64,000 bases of DNA, taken from assembly GCA_016710765.1 (NCBI GenBank), contig JADJUJ010000007.1, forward strand, positions 248,001 to 312,000, written 5' to 3'. Numbering within the stretch: position 1 is the stretch's first letter; every line of letters starts with the position of its first letter. Below, one piece after another: positions 35,987-46,695 of this stretch. The translations under genes and the position numbers were made by a program. The notes under the pieces were generated by a model that worked only from the letters and a program-made list of their open reading frames with translations, did not search any database and was not told the DNA's origin. The DNA is from Lewinellaceae bacterium (GTDB taxonomy: Bacteria > Bacteroidota > Bacteroidia > Chitinophagales > Saprospiraceae).

Positions 35987-38985
35987 ATGAAAAACACCTT
36001 TCCTCTCCTGTTCTTTATCCTGCCCAACTTAGTATGGGCTCAGACTGCAGATTCCACAACCATCCGGCAAGTGGACAGCCTCATCCAAATTTCCCGTACC
36101 CTCATCGGGCAACAGGATTTCAACCAAGCCCTTGAAGCCAATGCCGCTGCCGAAAAGATTGCCCTGGAAAGATTGGGCAGGGAGTCGGCTGCTTTTGGAA
36201 ATTGTTGTTATAACCATGGAGGAGTGCTGTTTCACAAAAAGACTACCGAGAATCTGAAAAATGGTACCAGGAAGCTTTAGCCATTCGGGTAAAAGTATTT
36301 GGAAAGGAAAGCCGGGAATGTGTTGAGAGTTTGTATGGATTGTGTGTATTATACGATTACAGTGACCAATTTGAAAAAGCCGAACTATTGTTGACCGAGG
36401 CTATTGGTATCTCAGAAAAAGTATCCGGCAAGGCAACTAAAGAATATGCTTCACTCCTGAACTTACGCGGAATTCTTTATTTTGACATGGGCATGTACGG
36501 CAAAGCTGAACCATGGTATCTGGCATCCAAAGATATCCTGGAAAAAGTATTAGGAAGAGACAATAAAAATTTCGCCTGGAGCCTGGAAAATTTGGGAAAT
36601 CTTAATTCCCAAATGGGCAATTATGAAAAAGCCGATCGGTTACACGTTGAAGCCAAAGTTATCTGGGAAAAACTATTAGGAAAGGAAGATTTGGATTATG
36701 CTAGAATCTTAAAAAATCGAGCGATTCAGTATTGGTTTACCGGGCAATATGAAAAATCTGAAATGATGTTTCTTGAAGCCGAACCGATCTGGGAGCAAGT
36801 AAAAGATTTTGATTCTGATTATGCTATGTGCCTAACGACACTGGCGATGTTGTATAATGATATGGGTCAATGCGAAAAAGCGATTCCCCTATTGCTTGAA
36901 GCCAAAGGCAATTTGGAAAAATTAATGGGAAAGGAAGGTTCCGGGTATTCCTTAGTATTGGAAAACCTGGCGGTTTCCTATAGAAATATGGGGCAATATG
37001 AAAAGGTAGAACCGCTCTACCTCGAAGCCAAAGGCATTCAGGAAAGCGTGTACGGCATGGAACACCCCTATTATGCCTCCATCCTGAACAACCTGGCGAT
37101 ACTGTACGAGGACATGGGCCAATTTGAAAAAGCGGAACCGCTTTACCAAAAAGCCAAATCAATTTGGGAAAAAGCCCAGGGAAAGGACCATCGAGATTAT
37201 GCAGCAAGCCTGCTGAACCTGGCAAACCTGTACGCGACCACAAGCCAGTATGAAAAAGCCGAACCACTTTACCTCGAACTTTCTAACGTCAATAAATCAC
37301 TCCTGGAAAAATCATCCGCTTTTCTATCCGAACGAGAACTGAACAATTACCTGAACACCTTTTCCCAAAGTCAAGACCAAACCCTTTCCTTCACCCAAAT
37401 CGCTGACAGCAAAAAACTAATCCCCGCCTGCTACGACAACAGCCTTTTTTATAAAGGCTTCCTGCTACAGGCTGCCGGCAGAATCAAACAAACGGCCGTT
37501 AAGGATGAGGGTGCTGCCGAGAATTACAGTCTCCTCCAAGGCTGCCAGCGCCGGCTCGCCGCTCAATACAGCCAACCCTTTGCTGAACGAGACAGCGCCC
37601 TGGTGGCCCAATTAGAAACACAGACCAATGAACTCGAAAAAGACCTCGTCCGTACGGTGGCCGGCTATGGTGAAGCCAAACGCCAGGTGACCTGGCAAGA
37701 AGCTCAGGCGAGCCTCCAAGCAGAAGAAGCGGCTGTGGAATTTGTCCATTATCGCATCTACGACAAAAAAGCAACGGATAGCACCATGTATGCTGCCCTG
37801 GTATTGCGGCCCGGTAATGCCGATCCGGTGTTCATCCCGCTGTTTGAAGAGCGCTCCCTCGACAGCCTCTTGTCCCCGTTTGGCGAACGCAATGGCGATT
37901 ATGTGAACCGGCTGTACTCCATGGCCGAAAGGGGCATTACCCCCGTAGAGCAACCGCAAAAATCCTTGTACGAACTCATCTGGCAGCCACTCGAAAACGA
38001 ACTGGCAGGTATCAGAACCGTATACTTTTCCCCCTCAGGATTGCTGCATCGGCTGAACCTGGAGGCCATTCCCGTCAGCGATGAAGAAACCCTGGCCGAC
38101 CACTACCAAATGATCTGTATGAACAGCACCCGGCAACTGGTTATCCCGGTCAATGTGACTATAGCGGGACAGTCCGCTATTCTGTTTGGGGGCATCCAAT
38201 ACGAGATGGACAGCACCGCTATCGCAGCAGCCAATCAGGATTATGGTGCAGACTTGCTGGCCACAAGAGGGGGACTACCATTTAATTATACCGATTCTAC
38301 CCTTCGGGGTGGTGCCTGGAGCTACCTGAAGTGGACGGAAAGGGAAGTAGACAAAATAGCCACCATGTTGACTTCTGCCGGAATTAAGACCAGCTCTCGC
38401 AAAGGTTACCAGGCTACGGAAGAATCTTTCAAAGCCATTGGCCAGACCGGTCCATCCCCGCGCATCCTTCACCTGGCCACCCACGGCTATTTTTTCGCTG
38501 ACCCTCAAAAAAAGGATAAGGCGTTAAGAATGCCCGATAATGAGCTGGTGTTTAAAATTTCCGAGCACCCCTTGATCCGCTCTGGTCTCCTCCTAGCTGG
38601 TGGCAACTACGCCTGGCAGACGGGCAAGCCCATCCAGCCAGACATGGAAGATGGCATTCTGACGGCCTTCGAGATCAGCCAAATGAACCTGTCTAATACT
38701 GAATTGGTTGTGCTCTCCGCCTGCGAAACTGGCCTGGGTGACATTCAAGGCAACGAAGGGGTTTACGGCTTGCAAAGAGCCTTCAAGATCGCCGGAGTAA
38801 AATACCTGATCATGAGCCTGTGGCAGGTACCCGATCAGGAGACCTCCGTTTTTATGACCACTTTTTACAGTCACTGGATATCAGATAAACGGTCCATCCC
38901 GGAAGCATTTCGCAAAACGCAGCAGGAAATGCGGGAGCGTTTTATCAACCCGTACCAATGGGCAGGGTTTGTGTTGTTGGAGTAA
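35987..38985 (+). CDS. TPR-CHAT protease 1, exported (frame lesion)
   Basis: CHAT is a caspase-like cysteine peptidase fold. ATG 35987 gives a signal peptide (MKNTFPLLFFILPNLVWAQ). The frame breaks at an A-run (36236-36240); one added A rejoins HKKDYRESEKWYQEALAIR and the rest. Rebuilt length is about 999 residues. About seven 42-residue kinesin-light-chain-type TPRs fill 130-440 (YEKAEPLYLEAKGI.. pattern). A helical linker follows, then CHAT from about 690. Its catalytic pair is H833 in LATHGYFF and C913 in LSACETGLG. It is paralogous to the gene at 39128. The TPR half is AT-richer than the CHAT half. It may be a regulated envelope protease; partners unknown. Confidence 0.87.
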
Positions 38986-39030
38986 TGGATTGCAGTGAGA
39001 ATCCTAACCAGGTATTATCAGATTTTCGTT

Positions 39031-39038
39031 TATTTTTG
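39031..39038 (+). promoter_or_regulatory. Bacteroidota -7 promoter motif before CHAT gene 2
   Basis: TATTTTTG fits TAnnTTTG and lies 90 bases upstream of the signal-peptide ATG at 39128, in the 142-base gap between the two CHAT genes. This suggests CHAT gene 2 has its own promoter. Confidence 0.5.
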
Positions 39039-39127
39039 AGTGCCCTTTATTCCAATCGTTGGCGTGAATTCCGGGAGTCATTCCAGCGGCTTTGAGTTTG
39101 ATTATTCTCATTTCAACCAACATACCG

Positions 39128-42100
39128 ATGAAACGCTTGGTTTTTCTATCCACCTTTTCCTTTTTCCCTTTCTGCCTTTTGTCAAAATTTGGACTCGCTG
39201 AAGATCGAACAAACTATTGACAGTTTGATCGACGCCGGTAAGCAGTGCCGGATTGAACAGCGTTTTGAAGAGGGTATTCATCTTGCCCAAACAGCTGCCG
39301 CGCTGATTCTGGAGCATTTTGGTGACATGCATCCGGACTATACGGCTTGCCTTCACGCCGAGAGCATCAGTTACGTCATGATGGGCGAGAATGAAAAAGC
39401 GCTGCCGATCATGTTGCGTGCGCGAGAAATCCGGGAACGCACCTACGGCAAGGAAAATGAAAATTACCTGAATCACCTCTATTCGCTATTTTTAATCAAT
39501 TGGGATTTGGAGCACTATGCGGAGGCCGAAAAATATATCCGGGAGTACATCGCTTTGAATGAAAAGATGGCGGGCAGAGAATCCGCCAGGTACCGCACCG
39601 CGCTCAATAGTCTAAGCCATATTTTGAAACAGCAACGTCGGTTTCTGGAATCGGATTCCTGTTTCCAGGAATTGATTGGGTTACAAATCAAGGTCTATGG
39701 CCCCGATCATCCCGAAGTTGGGCGAATTTGCGTCGGACATGCATTTATGTTAAGAGATTGGGGAAGGTTTGAGGCTGCGGAGCAACAATTGATCAAGGGA
39801 GTTACCATATGTGAAAAAAAATCAGCGCAAATACCACTGTATTATCCCGATGCGGTCAATTGTCTAGGAATGATTTATGCCGAAACGTATCGCTTCGATC
39901 TGGCGGAGCAATATTACCGGAAAGCGCTTGATGGATACGCCGCGAGCGCTGGGAAGGCATCGTCGGATTACGCCATTGCGTTAGACAACCTTGGCAACCT
40001 GTACAGCTCGCTTGGACTAAGTGCACAGGATGCTGCCCTGAAGGAGGAGGCATTGGGTATAATGAGGACGAACGCAGAACCCGGAAACCCGGACTTTATT
40101 CGAATGTTGACCAATACGGCATCGACCTATTGCGACTTGTACCAGTTGGAAGAATCGGAAGCCTTATTGCGGGAGGCCGAACAAATGTATGAACAGGCAC
40201 AAAACAAGGAAATGGCGAATGCCTGCCAAATACCTTATGTGCAAGGCTCCTTATTCCTTAAAAAAAAGGAATACCGGCAAGCCGAATTCTATCAATCCAA
40301 AGCAACAGAGTTGATCCGTTCGAATTTCGGCAGTACGCATCCGTACTTTTTTACCAGCGCGCACCAACAAGCCGAAATTTTACTGGCGCTGGGTGAGTAT
40401 GCAAAAGCTGATGATTTGTTGGCGCAGACAAAAGCCGGATTGTTGGGCAGCATGGGGAAGGGCAACATTGATTATGTCAAGTATTTGAACGCCTATTCCG
40501 ATCTGTTGTTTGCAACGGGTCGCCGCGATTCTTTGCCTGTTGTTTTGCAGGAATACAGTACCCTGTTAAAACAACTGATCCGGCAAGGCGCCCAACATCT
40601 TTCTGAACATGAACTGGCAGCGATGTACGGTCATTTTCAAAATTACTCCCGAAAAATTTTTTCATACACCTGGCAAATCAATCCCGCAAGGAACACTATC
40701 CTGCCCGGTACCTGCTTCAATCAATCTCTATTCGACAAAGGTTTTCTGTTGAATGCCAGTATCCAACTTCGCAACCTGGCGGTCGAAGATACCGCCACCG
40801 TGCGGATGTACCAGCAATTGCTTAATGCCAAGCGATATTTGTCGGCACAGTACGTCAGACCCATTGCTGAACGACTGGAAGTACCTGAACTGGAAAACGA
40901 CATTGCGGAATTGGAAAAAGAACTGGCCCGCCAGGTGCCGGGATTTAAAAATGCTATCCGGGAGGTTTCCTGGCAGGAAGTACAGCAGCAGTTGCCCCCA
41001 GCATCGGCTGCCATAGAGTGGATAAATTTTCAGTACCAAACAGACCAACTCACTGATAGTGTATTCTACGCCGCTCTCCTTCTCCGTCCTGGCTGGGAGG
41101 CTCCCCAATTCATTCCGCTTTTTGAGGAAAAACAACTCGATTCACTCCTCCACACCCAGGGTGAACGCCGTGCAGACTACGTTAACTTACTCTATACCAT
41201 CGCTGAACGCGGCATCAACCCACAAGAAAAACAGCAAAAGTCGCTTTATGAAATGCTTTGGAAACCAATAGAAAAGGAGCTTGCCGGTACAACAACTATC
41301 TATTACTCTCCCTCCGGCCTTTTGCATCGGCTCAACCTGGCTGCCATTCCCATTGGTATAGATTCGGTGCTGGGCGACCGCTACCATCTCGTAGACCTCG
41401 GCAGCTCCCGCCAACTCGTCGTCCCGACAGCCATTAAGTCTGCCGCCAACGACGCCGTTCTCTTTGGCGGCATCCAGTACGACGTCGACAACACAGCCAT
41501 CATCGGATCCAATGCCGCGTTTAACTCGACAGCCATCACCAGCCGTGGCAAATTGTACTTTTCCTACACCGACTCGACCCTGCGTACAGGGATCTGGAAT
41601 GAACTTCCTTTCACAGAACGCGAGGCGAATAGTGTGGAAAAAATGCTAAAAGCAAGCGGATTCCAGACAGATTCACGCCGGGGTTCCGCCGCAACCGAGG
41701 ATTTTTTTCAGAACATTGGAGCCCATGGCAAACCATCCCCCCGTGTGTTACACATCGCTACGCATGGTTTCTTTTTCCCCGACCCAAAAACGTCGGATGA
41801 CTTAAAAACCTCTCCCACGTTCAATGAATCGGTATTCAAACTCTCCGACCACCCCATGATCCGCTCCGGCCTCCTCCTCGCCGGCGCCAACCACGCCTGG
41901 CAGACTGGCAAGCCCATCCAACCGGACATGGCAGACGGCATTCTGACGGCCTACGAGATCAGCCAGATGAACCTGTCTAATACTGAATTGGTTGTGCTCT
42001 CCGCTTGCGAAACTGGCCTGGGTGACATTCAAGGCAACGAAGGGGTTTACGGTTTGCAAAGAGCCTTTAAGATCGCCGGAGTAAAATACCTGATCATGAG

Positions 42101-42269
42101 CCTGTGGCAGGTACCCGACAAGCAAACCTCGCTGCTGATGACGACGTTTTACAAAAAATGGCTGGAGGAGAAGATGACAATTCCAGAGGCGTTCCTGTCA
42201 GCACAAAAAGCACTGCGGGATGCGGGGCTGGACCCGTACCAATGGGCGGGTTTTGTGTTGTTGGAGTAG
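39128..42269 (+). CDS. TPR-CHAT protease 2, exported (frame lesion near start)
   Basis: ATG 39128 gives a signal peptide (MKRLVFLSTFSFFPFCLLS) in one frame, while the body begins at about 39180 in another (QNLDSLKIEQTID). A lost TC dinucleotide (TGTCAAAA against TGTCTCAAAA) would join them, and the signal peptide then fits well. Without it the body has only a TTG start. Rebuilt length is about 1047 residues. A TPR array covers about 30-480 (YAEAEKYIREYIALNEKMAG, DYAIALDNLGNLYSSLG). The CHAT domain follows with H880 in IATHGFFF and C961 in LSACETGLG. The last 194 bases of its core match CHAT gene 1 almost exactly, which suggests recent gene conversion. Confidence 0.87.
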
Positions 42270-42351
42270 AATGGCATTAAGTGAAGTCTCCCGCTAACAA
42301 GCAATGCACCGACTTGGTCTGCTAAACGCTTGCACTCCTTGCAGACTTACA

Positions 42352-43272
42352 TTATTTGCCCAATTTGGGCACAAACCGTGATACCTTTTTCTGGTAATCC
42401 GCATAGCCAGGGTATTTCCCAGCCGATATTTTTTCAGAAAAATCTGAACTGCCCAGAAAGAGCAGCATCAACAGGATGACACCTGCCAGCGACCAGTTGA
42501 CCCAACGGCCCGTTGCCACAACACTAAAAAGGTAAAAAACCAGCCAGATAGATTGCTCCGCAGCGTAATTAGGGTGGCGCATGCGTCCCCAAAGTCCCTC
42601 AGCGCAAAAGCCCTTGGCGTAAATGCCCTCCAGGGGCAAACCGGCATTAATGCGACGGTATTTTTCCTGCTGAAAATCATATTGCTGCTGATCGGCGATG
42701 GTTTCCATCACAACCAATCCGACAAATAAAGCGGCCAGGAAGTAATCCCAGCCCCCCAAAGGCCGGTCAGCGCCCTGCCACGCGACTATGGTGGGCAGGG
42801 TAAACAACAGAATCAGGGAGTGCTGGTACAGCGAAATGAACAAAAGGTTGAACAACACCCATACCGGACGCCGGTTAAGCGGTGGGTCTTTGCGCAAAAC
42901 ACTCCAGCGGTAATCCTCTTCCCCTTTCCAGGGTATCCAGTGGTAGCCACCGCGGCGGCCAAAATTGTACGTGAGCCGTATGCCCCATAGGGTGGCTAGA
43001 ACCGCCATCAGCACCAATCGTGGGCTAAAATCGGCGTACCAGGCAGCCATCCAGGTGTACAAAATGGGTACAATGCTCCAGAGTTTATCTACCTGACTGT
43101 AGTTCTGGCTGAGTTCGCTGACCACAAAGCAAGTCAGGGCGATAATCAGCATGGTTGTGAAAAGGCTTTCTAGGGCTGCCCATTGATCAGGGCTCAACGC
43201 CGCATCATAGCGGAAGGCAATCAGGGGCAAAGCGATCAGCGTGCCGATCAGGACAAGAATGGTGCGCAGCAT
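42352..43272 (-). CDS. DUF1295 membrane protein
   Basis: The 306-residue protein has about six to eight membrane helices (TILVLIGTLIALPLIAF, TTMLIIALTCFVV, LYTWMAAWYADF, LILLFTLPTIVA, YFLAALFVGLVVMETIAD). It matches DUF1295, related to steroid 5-alpha-reductase and isoprenylcysteine methyltransferase folds. The conserved region DKLWSIVP, LTYNFGRRGGYHWIPWKGEEDYRW and LWGRMRHPNYAAEQSIW is diagnostic, and the last of these is the cofactor-binding end. The reaction is not known. It stands alone after the CHAT genes, and faces them convergently. Confidence 0.85.
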   Translation of the reverse strand: MLRTILVLIGTLIALPLIAFRYDAALSPDQWAALESLFTTMLIIALTCFVVSELSQNYSQVDKLWSIVPILYTWMAAWYADFSPRLVLMAVLATLWGIRLTYNFGRRGGYHWIPWKGEEDYRWSVLRKDPPLNRRPVWVLFNLLFISLYQHSLILLFTLPTIVAWQGADRPLGGWDYFLAALFVGLVVMETIADQQQYDFQQEKYRRINAGLPLEGIYAKGFCAEGLWGRMRHPNYAAEQSIWLVFYLFSVVATGRWVNWSLAGVILLMLLFLGSSDFSEKISAGKYPGYADYQKKVSRFVPKLGK

Positions 43273-43307
43273 GAGGGTAGTTTTGGGGTAAAAATAGGAA
43301 ACTGTAT

Positions 43308-43895
43308 TTAATTTCCTATCACATCCCGAACTTCTGAAATTTTGGGCTTCCAGTAAGTGCTCTGCATCAAATCTTCTACAATGACACCGCGCGAACTGGT
43401 GGCATGAATAACTTTCAGCATGTTAGGGCCACTGTCGACCACCAGCGCCACGTGAAACACATTTTCTCCAGGACTGCGCCGGAAAAATACCAGATCGCCT
43501 GGCAGGGCATTGTCGATGGTTTTTCGGACACCTTGCTGCGATTGCATGGAGGAGCTTGGCGACAAATTGATGTCGAAGTTGTCCATCACATAACTGGTAA
43601 AACCGGAGCAATCGAAGCCTGTCTTTGGCGTTTTGCCTGCATACACATACGGCGTGCCTTCGAATTTATCTGCATAATGCACCACATCGTTTCGCAGTCG
43701 TGCTTCCTTATTGCTGCTTGGCGCTGGCGCTTTGCTTGTCGATGGCGCTGGCGCTTTGGCAGTGCTACCCGACGTAGGCGCCCTGTTGGGGCTGTGGTAT
43801 GGGTGCAGGGTTTTACACTGGGTGAGTGTCAGTACGGCCAATAACAAGACCGGGAGCAGGAGGTGTTTTTTTTGAAAAAAGAAGGCAGCATTCAT
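43308..43895 (-). CDS. NlpC/P60 peptidase lipoprotein
   Basis: The start at 43895 is preferred over 43931 because the longer form overlaps the terminator of the upstream gene and lacks a proper signal. The 195-residue protein has a lipoprotein signal (LTLTQC, Cys at 27), then a low-complexity linker with KAPAPS repeated. The NlpC/P60 domain has catalytic Cys in FDCSGF (C96), His in VFHVALVV (H148), and a third polar residue in IHATSS (H164). Such enzymes cleave peptidoglycan stem peptides. It is likely an outer-membrane-anchored hydrolase acting in wall turnover. Confidence 0.9.
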   Translation of the reverse strand: MNAAFFFQKKHLLLPVLLLAVLTLTQCKTLHPYHSPNRAPTSGSTAKAPAPSTSKAPAPSSNKEARLRNDVVHYADKFEGTPYVYAGKTPKTGFDCSGFTSYVMDNFDINLSPSSSMQSQQGVRKTIDNALPGDLVFFRRSPGENVFHVALVVDSGPNMLKVIHATSSRGVIVEDLMQSTYWKPKISEVRDVIGN

Positions 43896-43933
43896 ATCGG
43901 TACAGCGGATTACTTTGTGAGGGAATGGCATAA

Positions 43934-43960
43934 AAACGCCGCGTTGCAGGCGCGGCGTTT
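43934..43960 (-). terminator. Terminator of the DUF4349 gene
   Basis: A 10-bp perfect stem (43934-43943 with 43951-43960) is followed on the minus strand by TTTTTAT. It lies 48 bases past the stop of the DUF4349 gene. Confidence 0.85.
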
Positions 43961-44007
43961 CTAAGAAAAGGCATTTAAGAAATATTTAATGGTGTTGTTC
44001 TGAGCCA

Positions 44008-44949
44008 TCAGGCGCGTTTGCGCCAAATTCGGGCAAAGATATAGAATGCCCCGCCGAGCAGCAGCAGTATGCTCCAGTTTTGCAAAAGGCCGAAGAAAAT
44101 AGCACGCAGCGTTTGCCAACCTTGCACGATGGCTTCCCACAGTTGTGTGCCGAAGCCGGGGCGAAAAGCGGTCACCGGCTGTTCCCTGGGCAACATTCGG
44201 TATTGCATTTCTGCGCGCTGGTAAATGTCGAGCGTAACGGTGCTGTAGCGTATGGCGTCTTCTGTTCTTAGCCTTTCTACGCGGGCATTGTCCGTATTGG
44301 CTCGGCTGTCGCGGCGCGCTTGTGCGGCCGCCAGACGGTCGGCTGCCTTGTCCTTATCTGCTGTGTTGGATTCCTCCTGAAAATTCTGCTCGCGGCTTTG
44401 GGCGAGTTCCTGCTCCAATAATTCCAACCAGACATCCCTGGCATGCACACGGCGATAGTCGAGAAAATCGACGAGCCGGCCGATGGCGCGGAGGGTGGTG
44501 TCCAGCTTTGCTGTCGGCACGCGTACAGTGACCCTGTTGGTTAGTACAACGTTGGTTTTTTCTAAAAGGGAATCGGAACTGACTGGAATGACATCCCGGA
44601 ACTGGACCTCAGTGCTCAAATCGTTATCAATTACAAATCCTCCGTTTTGCAGTACAATGTCCTCCACTGTTAAGGTGGCACTTACTGCGTTTTGAACGCG
44701 AAACCGCAGTTCGGCTGTTCGGATAAAACGCATGCTGGAATCGGGAATGCCAGTAAGCGCAGCTGCAGATTGAAACATGTTGGCAGCAGGTGGAGGGGTT
44801 GTTGCGATTTTACTCGCAGAAGATTCGGGAGTACTCTGGTCTGTGATTACGCCGTCTGCGTAGGTTGGTGTTGCGGTTTGTTCGCCTCGTTGGCAGGCAG
44901 ATAACACGAGCAGGAAGCATGCCAGCAGGGCAGTGGTGGTGGTTTTCAT
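44008..44949 (-). CDS. DUF4349 lipoprotein
   Basis: ATG at 44949 gives a lipoprotein signal (MKTTTTALLACFLLVLSAC); the upstream ATG at 44994 is less suitable. A low-complexity stretch precedes the DUF4349 domain (MRFIRTAELRFRVQNAVSATLTVEDIVLQNGGFVIDND, TNRVTVRVPTAKLDTTLRAIGRLV). A long coiled-coil follows (LELLEQELAQSREQ...AADRLAAAQARR), and a C-terminal membrane helix (ILLLLGGAFYIFARIWRKRA) ends the protein. It is about 313 residues. The family is found in envelopes; its function is not known. Its terminator follows directly. Confidence 0.85.
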   Translation of the reverse strand: MKTTTTALLACFLLVLSACQRGEQTATPTYADGVITDQSTPESSASKIATTPPPAANMFQSAAALTGIPDSSMRFIRTAELRFRVQNAVSATLTVEDIVLQNGGFVIDNDLSTEVQFRDVIPVSSDSLLEKTNVVLTNRVTVRVPTAKLDTTLRAIGRLVDFLDYRRVHARDVWLELLEQELAQSREQNFQEESNTADKDKAADRLAAAQARRDSRANTDNARVERLRTEDAIRYSTVTLDIYQRAEMQYRMLPREQPVTAFRPGFGTQLWEAIVQGWQTLRAIFFGLLQNWSILLLLGGAFYIFARIWRKRA

Positions 44950-45060
44950 TTTGTTGGATGTATTGTTAAAGAAAGAAGTATTGTGGCTGATCATATCTTG
45001 ATCCCTAACTAATGATTCAAAATGCGATCGGATTGCATAAACACCCCGTATTAATGTATA

Positions 45061-45096
45061 AAAAAAATGCGCCTCCCCGGATTAGGAGAGGCGCAT
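45061..45096 (-). terminator. Terminator of the enolase gene
   Basis: ATGCGCCTC (45067-45075) pairs with GAGGCGCAT (45088-45096). On the minus strand the right arm is followed by a run of T (the A-run 45061-45067). It begins 38 bases past the enolase stop. Confidence 0.85.
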
Positions 45097-45133
45097 GGTA
45101 TCAATTGTTCGTTTTGAATGAAATTTTCAATGC

Positions 45134-46420
45134 CTACAAACCAAACAGCGCTTTGCCCAAATAAGTGGCGGAGTCGCCCAGTTCTTCTTCGATGCGGAGC
45201 AGTTGGTTGTATTTGGCCACCCGGTCGGACCGGCTGGCAGAGCCGGTTTTGATCTGTCCGGTGTTCAGTGCCACGGAGAGGTCGGCAATGGTGGTATCTT
45301 CTGTTTCGCCGGAACGGTGACTGATTACCGAAGTGTAGGCGTGGCGGGTAGCCAGGTTCACTGCCTCGATGGTTTCCGTCAGGGTACCGATCTGGTTGAC
45401 CTTAATGAGGATGGAGTTGGCGATGTTGTCGTCGATTCCGCGTTGGAGGCGTTCGGTATTGGTGACAAACAAATCGTCGCCCACCAGCTGAATGCGGTGG
45501 CCAAGGGTTTCCGTCATCATTTTCCAGCCGTCCCAGTCGTCCTCCGCACAGCCATCTTCAATGGAATAGATGGGATATTTATTGCACCAATCTTTCCAGT
45601 AAGAAACCATATCGGCACGGGAAAGGCGGTCGCCGGTAGATTTTTTAAACACATACTCGCCTTTTTCAGCGTCGAAGAACTCACTGGAAGCGGCGTCAAG
45701 AGCAATCACCATGTCTTCCAGGGGGCGGTAGCCAGCAGCCTGAATAGCGGTCATTACCATCTGGATGGCCTCTTCGTTGTCTTTGATGCCTGGCGCAAAA
45801 CCGCCTTCGTCGCCGACGTTGGTGGCATAGCCCTTGCTTTTCAGTACTTTTTTCAGGTGGTGGAATACTTCCACACCCATGCGCAAACCTTCGCGGAAGG
45901 AATTGGCGCCCACGGGCATGATCATAAATTCCTGAAAATCGATGCCGTTATCGGCATGTGAACCGCCATTGAGGATGTTCATCATGGGCACCGGCATCAC
46001 GTGTGCGTTCACGCCGCCGAGGTAACGGTACAGCGGTTGGCCAAACTCTTCGGCTGCTGCTTTGGCCACGGCCAGCGACACACCCAGAATGGCATTGGCG
46101 CCAATTTTGCCCTTGTTGCGGCTACCGTCCAGTTCAATCATCATCTGATCGATCTTGCGCTGATCGGTCACTTCGCAGCCGGCGAGTTCTGCGCGGAGTA
46201 TTTTTTCAACATTTTTGACGGCTGTTTGAACGCCTTTACCCAGGTAACGGCCTTCATCGTTGTCGCGGAGTTCTACGGCTTCGTGGATGCCAGTGCTGGC
46301 GCCACTGGGTACCGCCGCACGGCCCATAAAGCCGGTTTCGGTCCAAACCTCCACCTCGATGGTAGGGTTGCCTCTGGAATCAAGTATTTCGCGGGCAATA
46401 ATTTCGCGGATTGCACTCAT
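45134..46420 (-). CDS. eno: Enolase
   Basis: Enolase converts 2-phosphoglycerate to phosphoenolpyruvate. The 428-residue protein shows the full family pattern: IREIIAREILDSRGNPTIEV, GRAAVPSGASTGIHEA, NILNGGSHADNGIDFQEFMIMP, NVGDEGGFAP, GDDLFVTN, and SHRSGETEDTTIADLSVA. Metal ligands and the catalytic Lys/Glu lie within these. It is transcribed alone, with promoter TACCTTTG (46535-46542) and a dedicated terminator. Untranslated leader is about 110 bases. Confidence 0.98.
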   Translation of the reverse strand: MSAIREIIAREILDSRGNPTIEVEVWTETGFMGRAAVPSGASTGIHEAVELRDNDEGRYLGKGVQTAVKNVEKILRAELAGCEVTDQRKIDQMMIELDGSRNKGKIGANAILGVSLAVAKAAAEEFGQPLYRYLGGVNAHVMPVPMMNILNGGSHADNGIDFQEFMIMPVGANSFREGLRMGVEVFHHLKKVLKSKGYATNVGDEGGFAPGIKDNEEAIQMVMTAIQAAGYRPLEDMVIALDAASSEFFDAEKGEYVFKKSTGDRLSRADMVSYWKDWCNKYPIYSIEDGCAEDDWDGWKMMTETLGHRIQLVGDDLFVTNTERLQRGIDDNIANSILIKVNQIGTLTETIEAVNLATRHAYTSVISHRSGETEDTTIADLSVALNTGQIKTGSASRSDRVAKYNQLLRIEEELGDSATYLGKALFGL

Positions 46421-46534
46421 GGTGAATGTTGTATTGTAAAGGTGAGTGGATAAAGGAACATTGGGGCAGTGAACTTATCGGGGTAAAAAATTACCTCCAG
46501 ATTTTTTTGTTCACCTATGGCTTCCGCCACGCTG

Positions 46535-46542
46535 CAAAGGTA
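46535..46542 (-). promoter_or_regulatory. Bacteroidota -7 motif of the enolase promoter
   Basis: TACCTTTG on the minus strand matches TAnnTTTG. It lies about 115 bases upstream of the enolase ATG, which gives a long leader for a Bacteroidota housekeeping gene. Confidence 0.55.
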
Positions 46543-46695
46543 GATAAAAAGAATAAGTGTAAAGTTTACCCGAAGTTATGATTTTGAAAAAAAACACGGG
46601 ATTTGTGCCACTACTGTGATAAGTTATAGCATAAGTCCCATGACGTGCCGGATACAACAATCCTTTTTGCTTTTTCAAAGTCCAGCAGCAAACCT

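Noticed and set aside
35987..42269. TPR-CHAT genes as Craspase (type III-E CRISPR) components
   Set aside because: Both have signal peptides and no cas gene or array is present; TPR-CHAT architecture alone occurs widely outside CRISPR.
45203..45961. Plus-strand open frame across enolase
   Set aside because: Enolase on the minus strand is unquestionable; the plus-strand reading is a codon-composition artefact.
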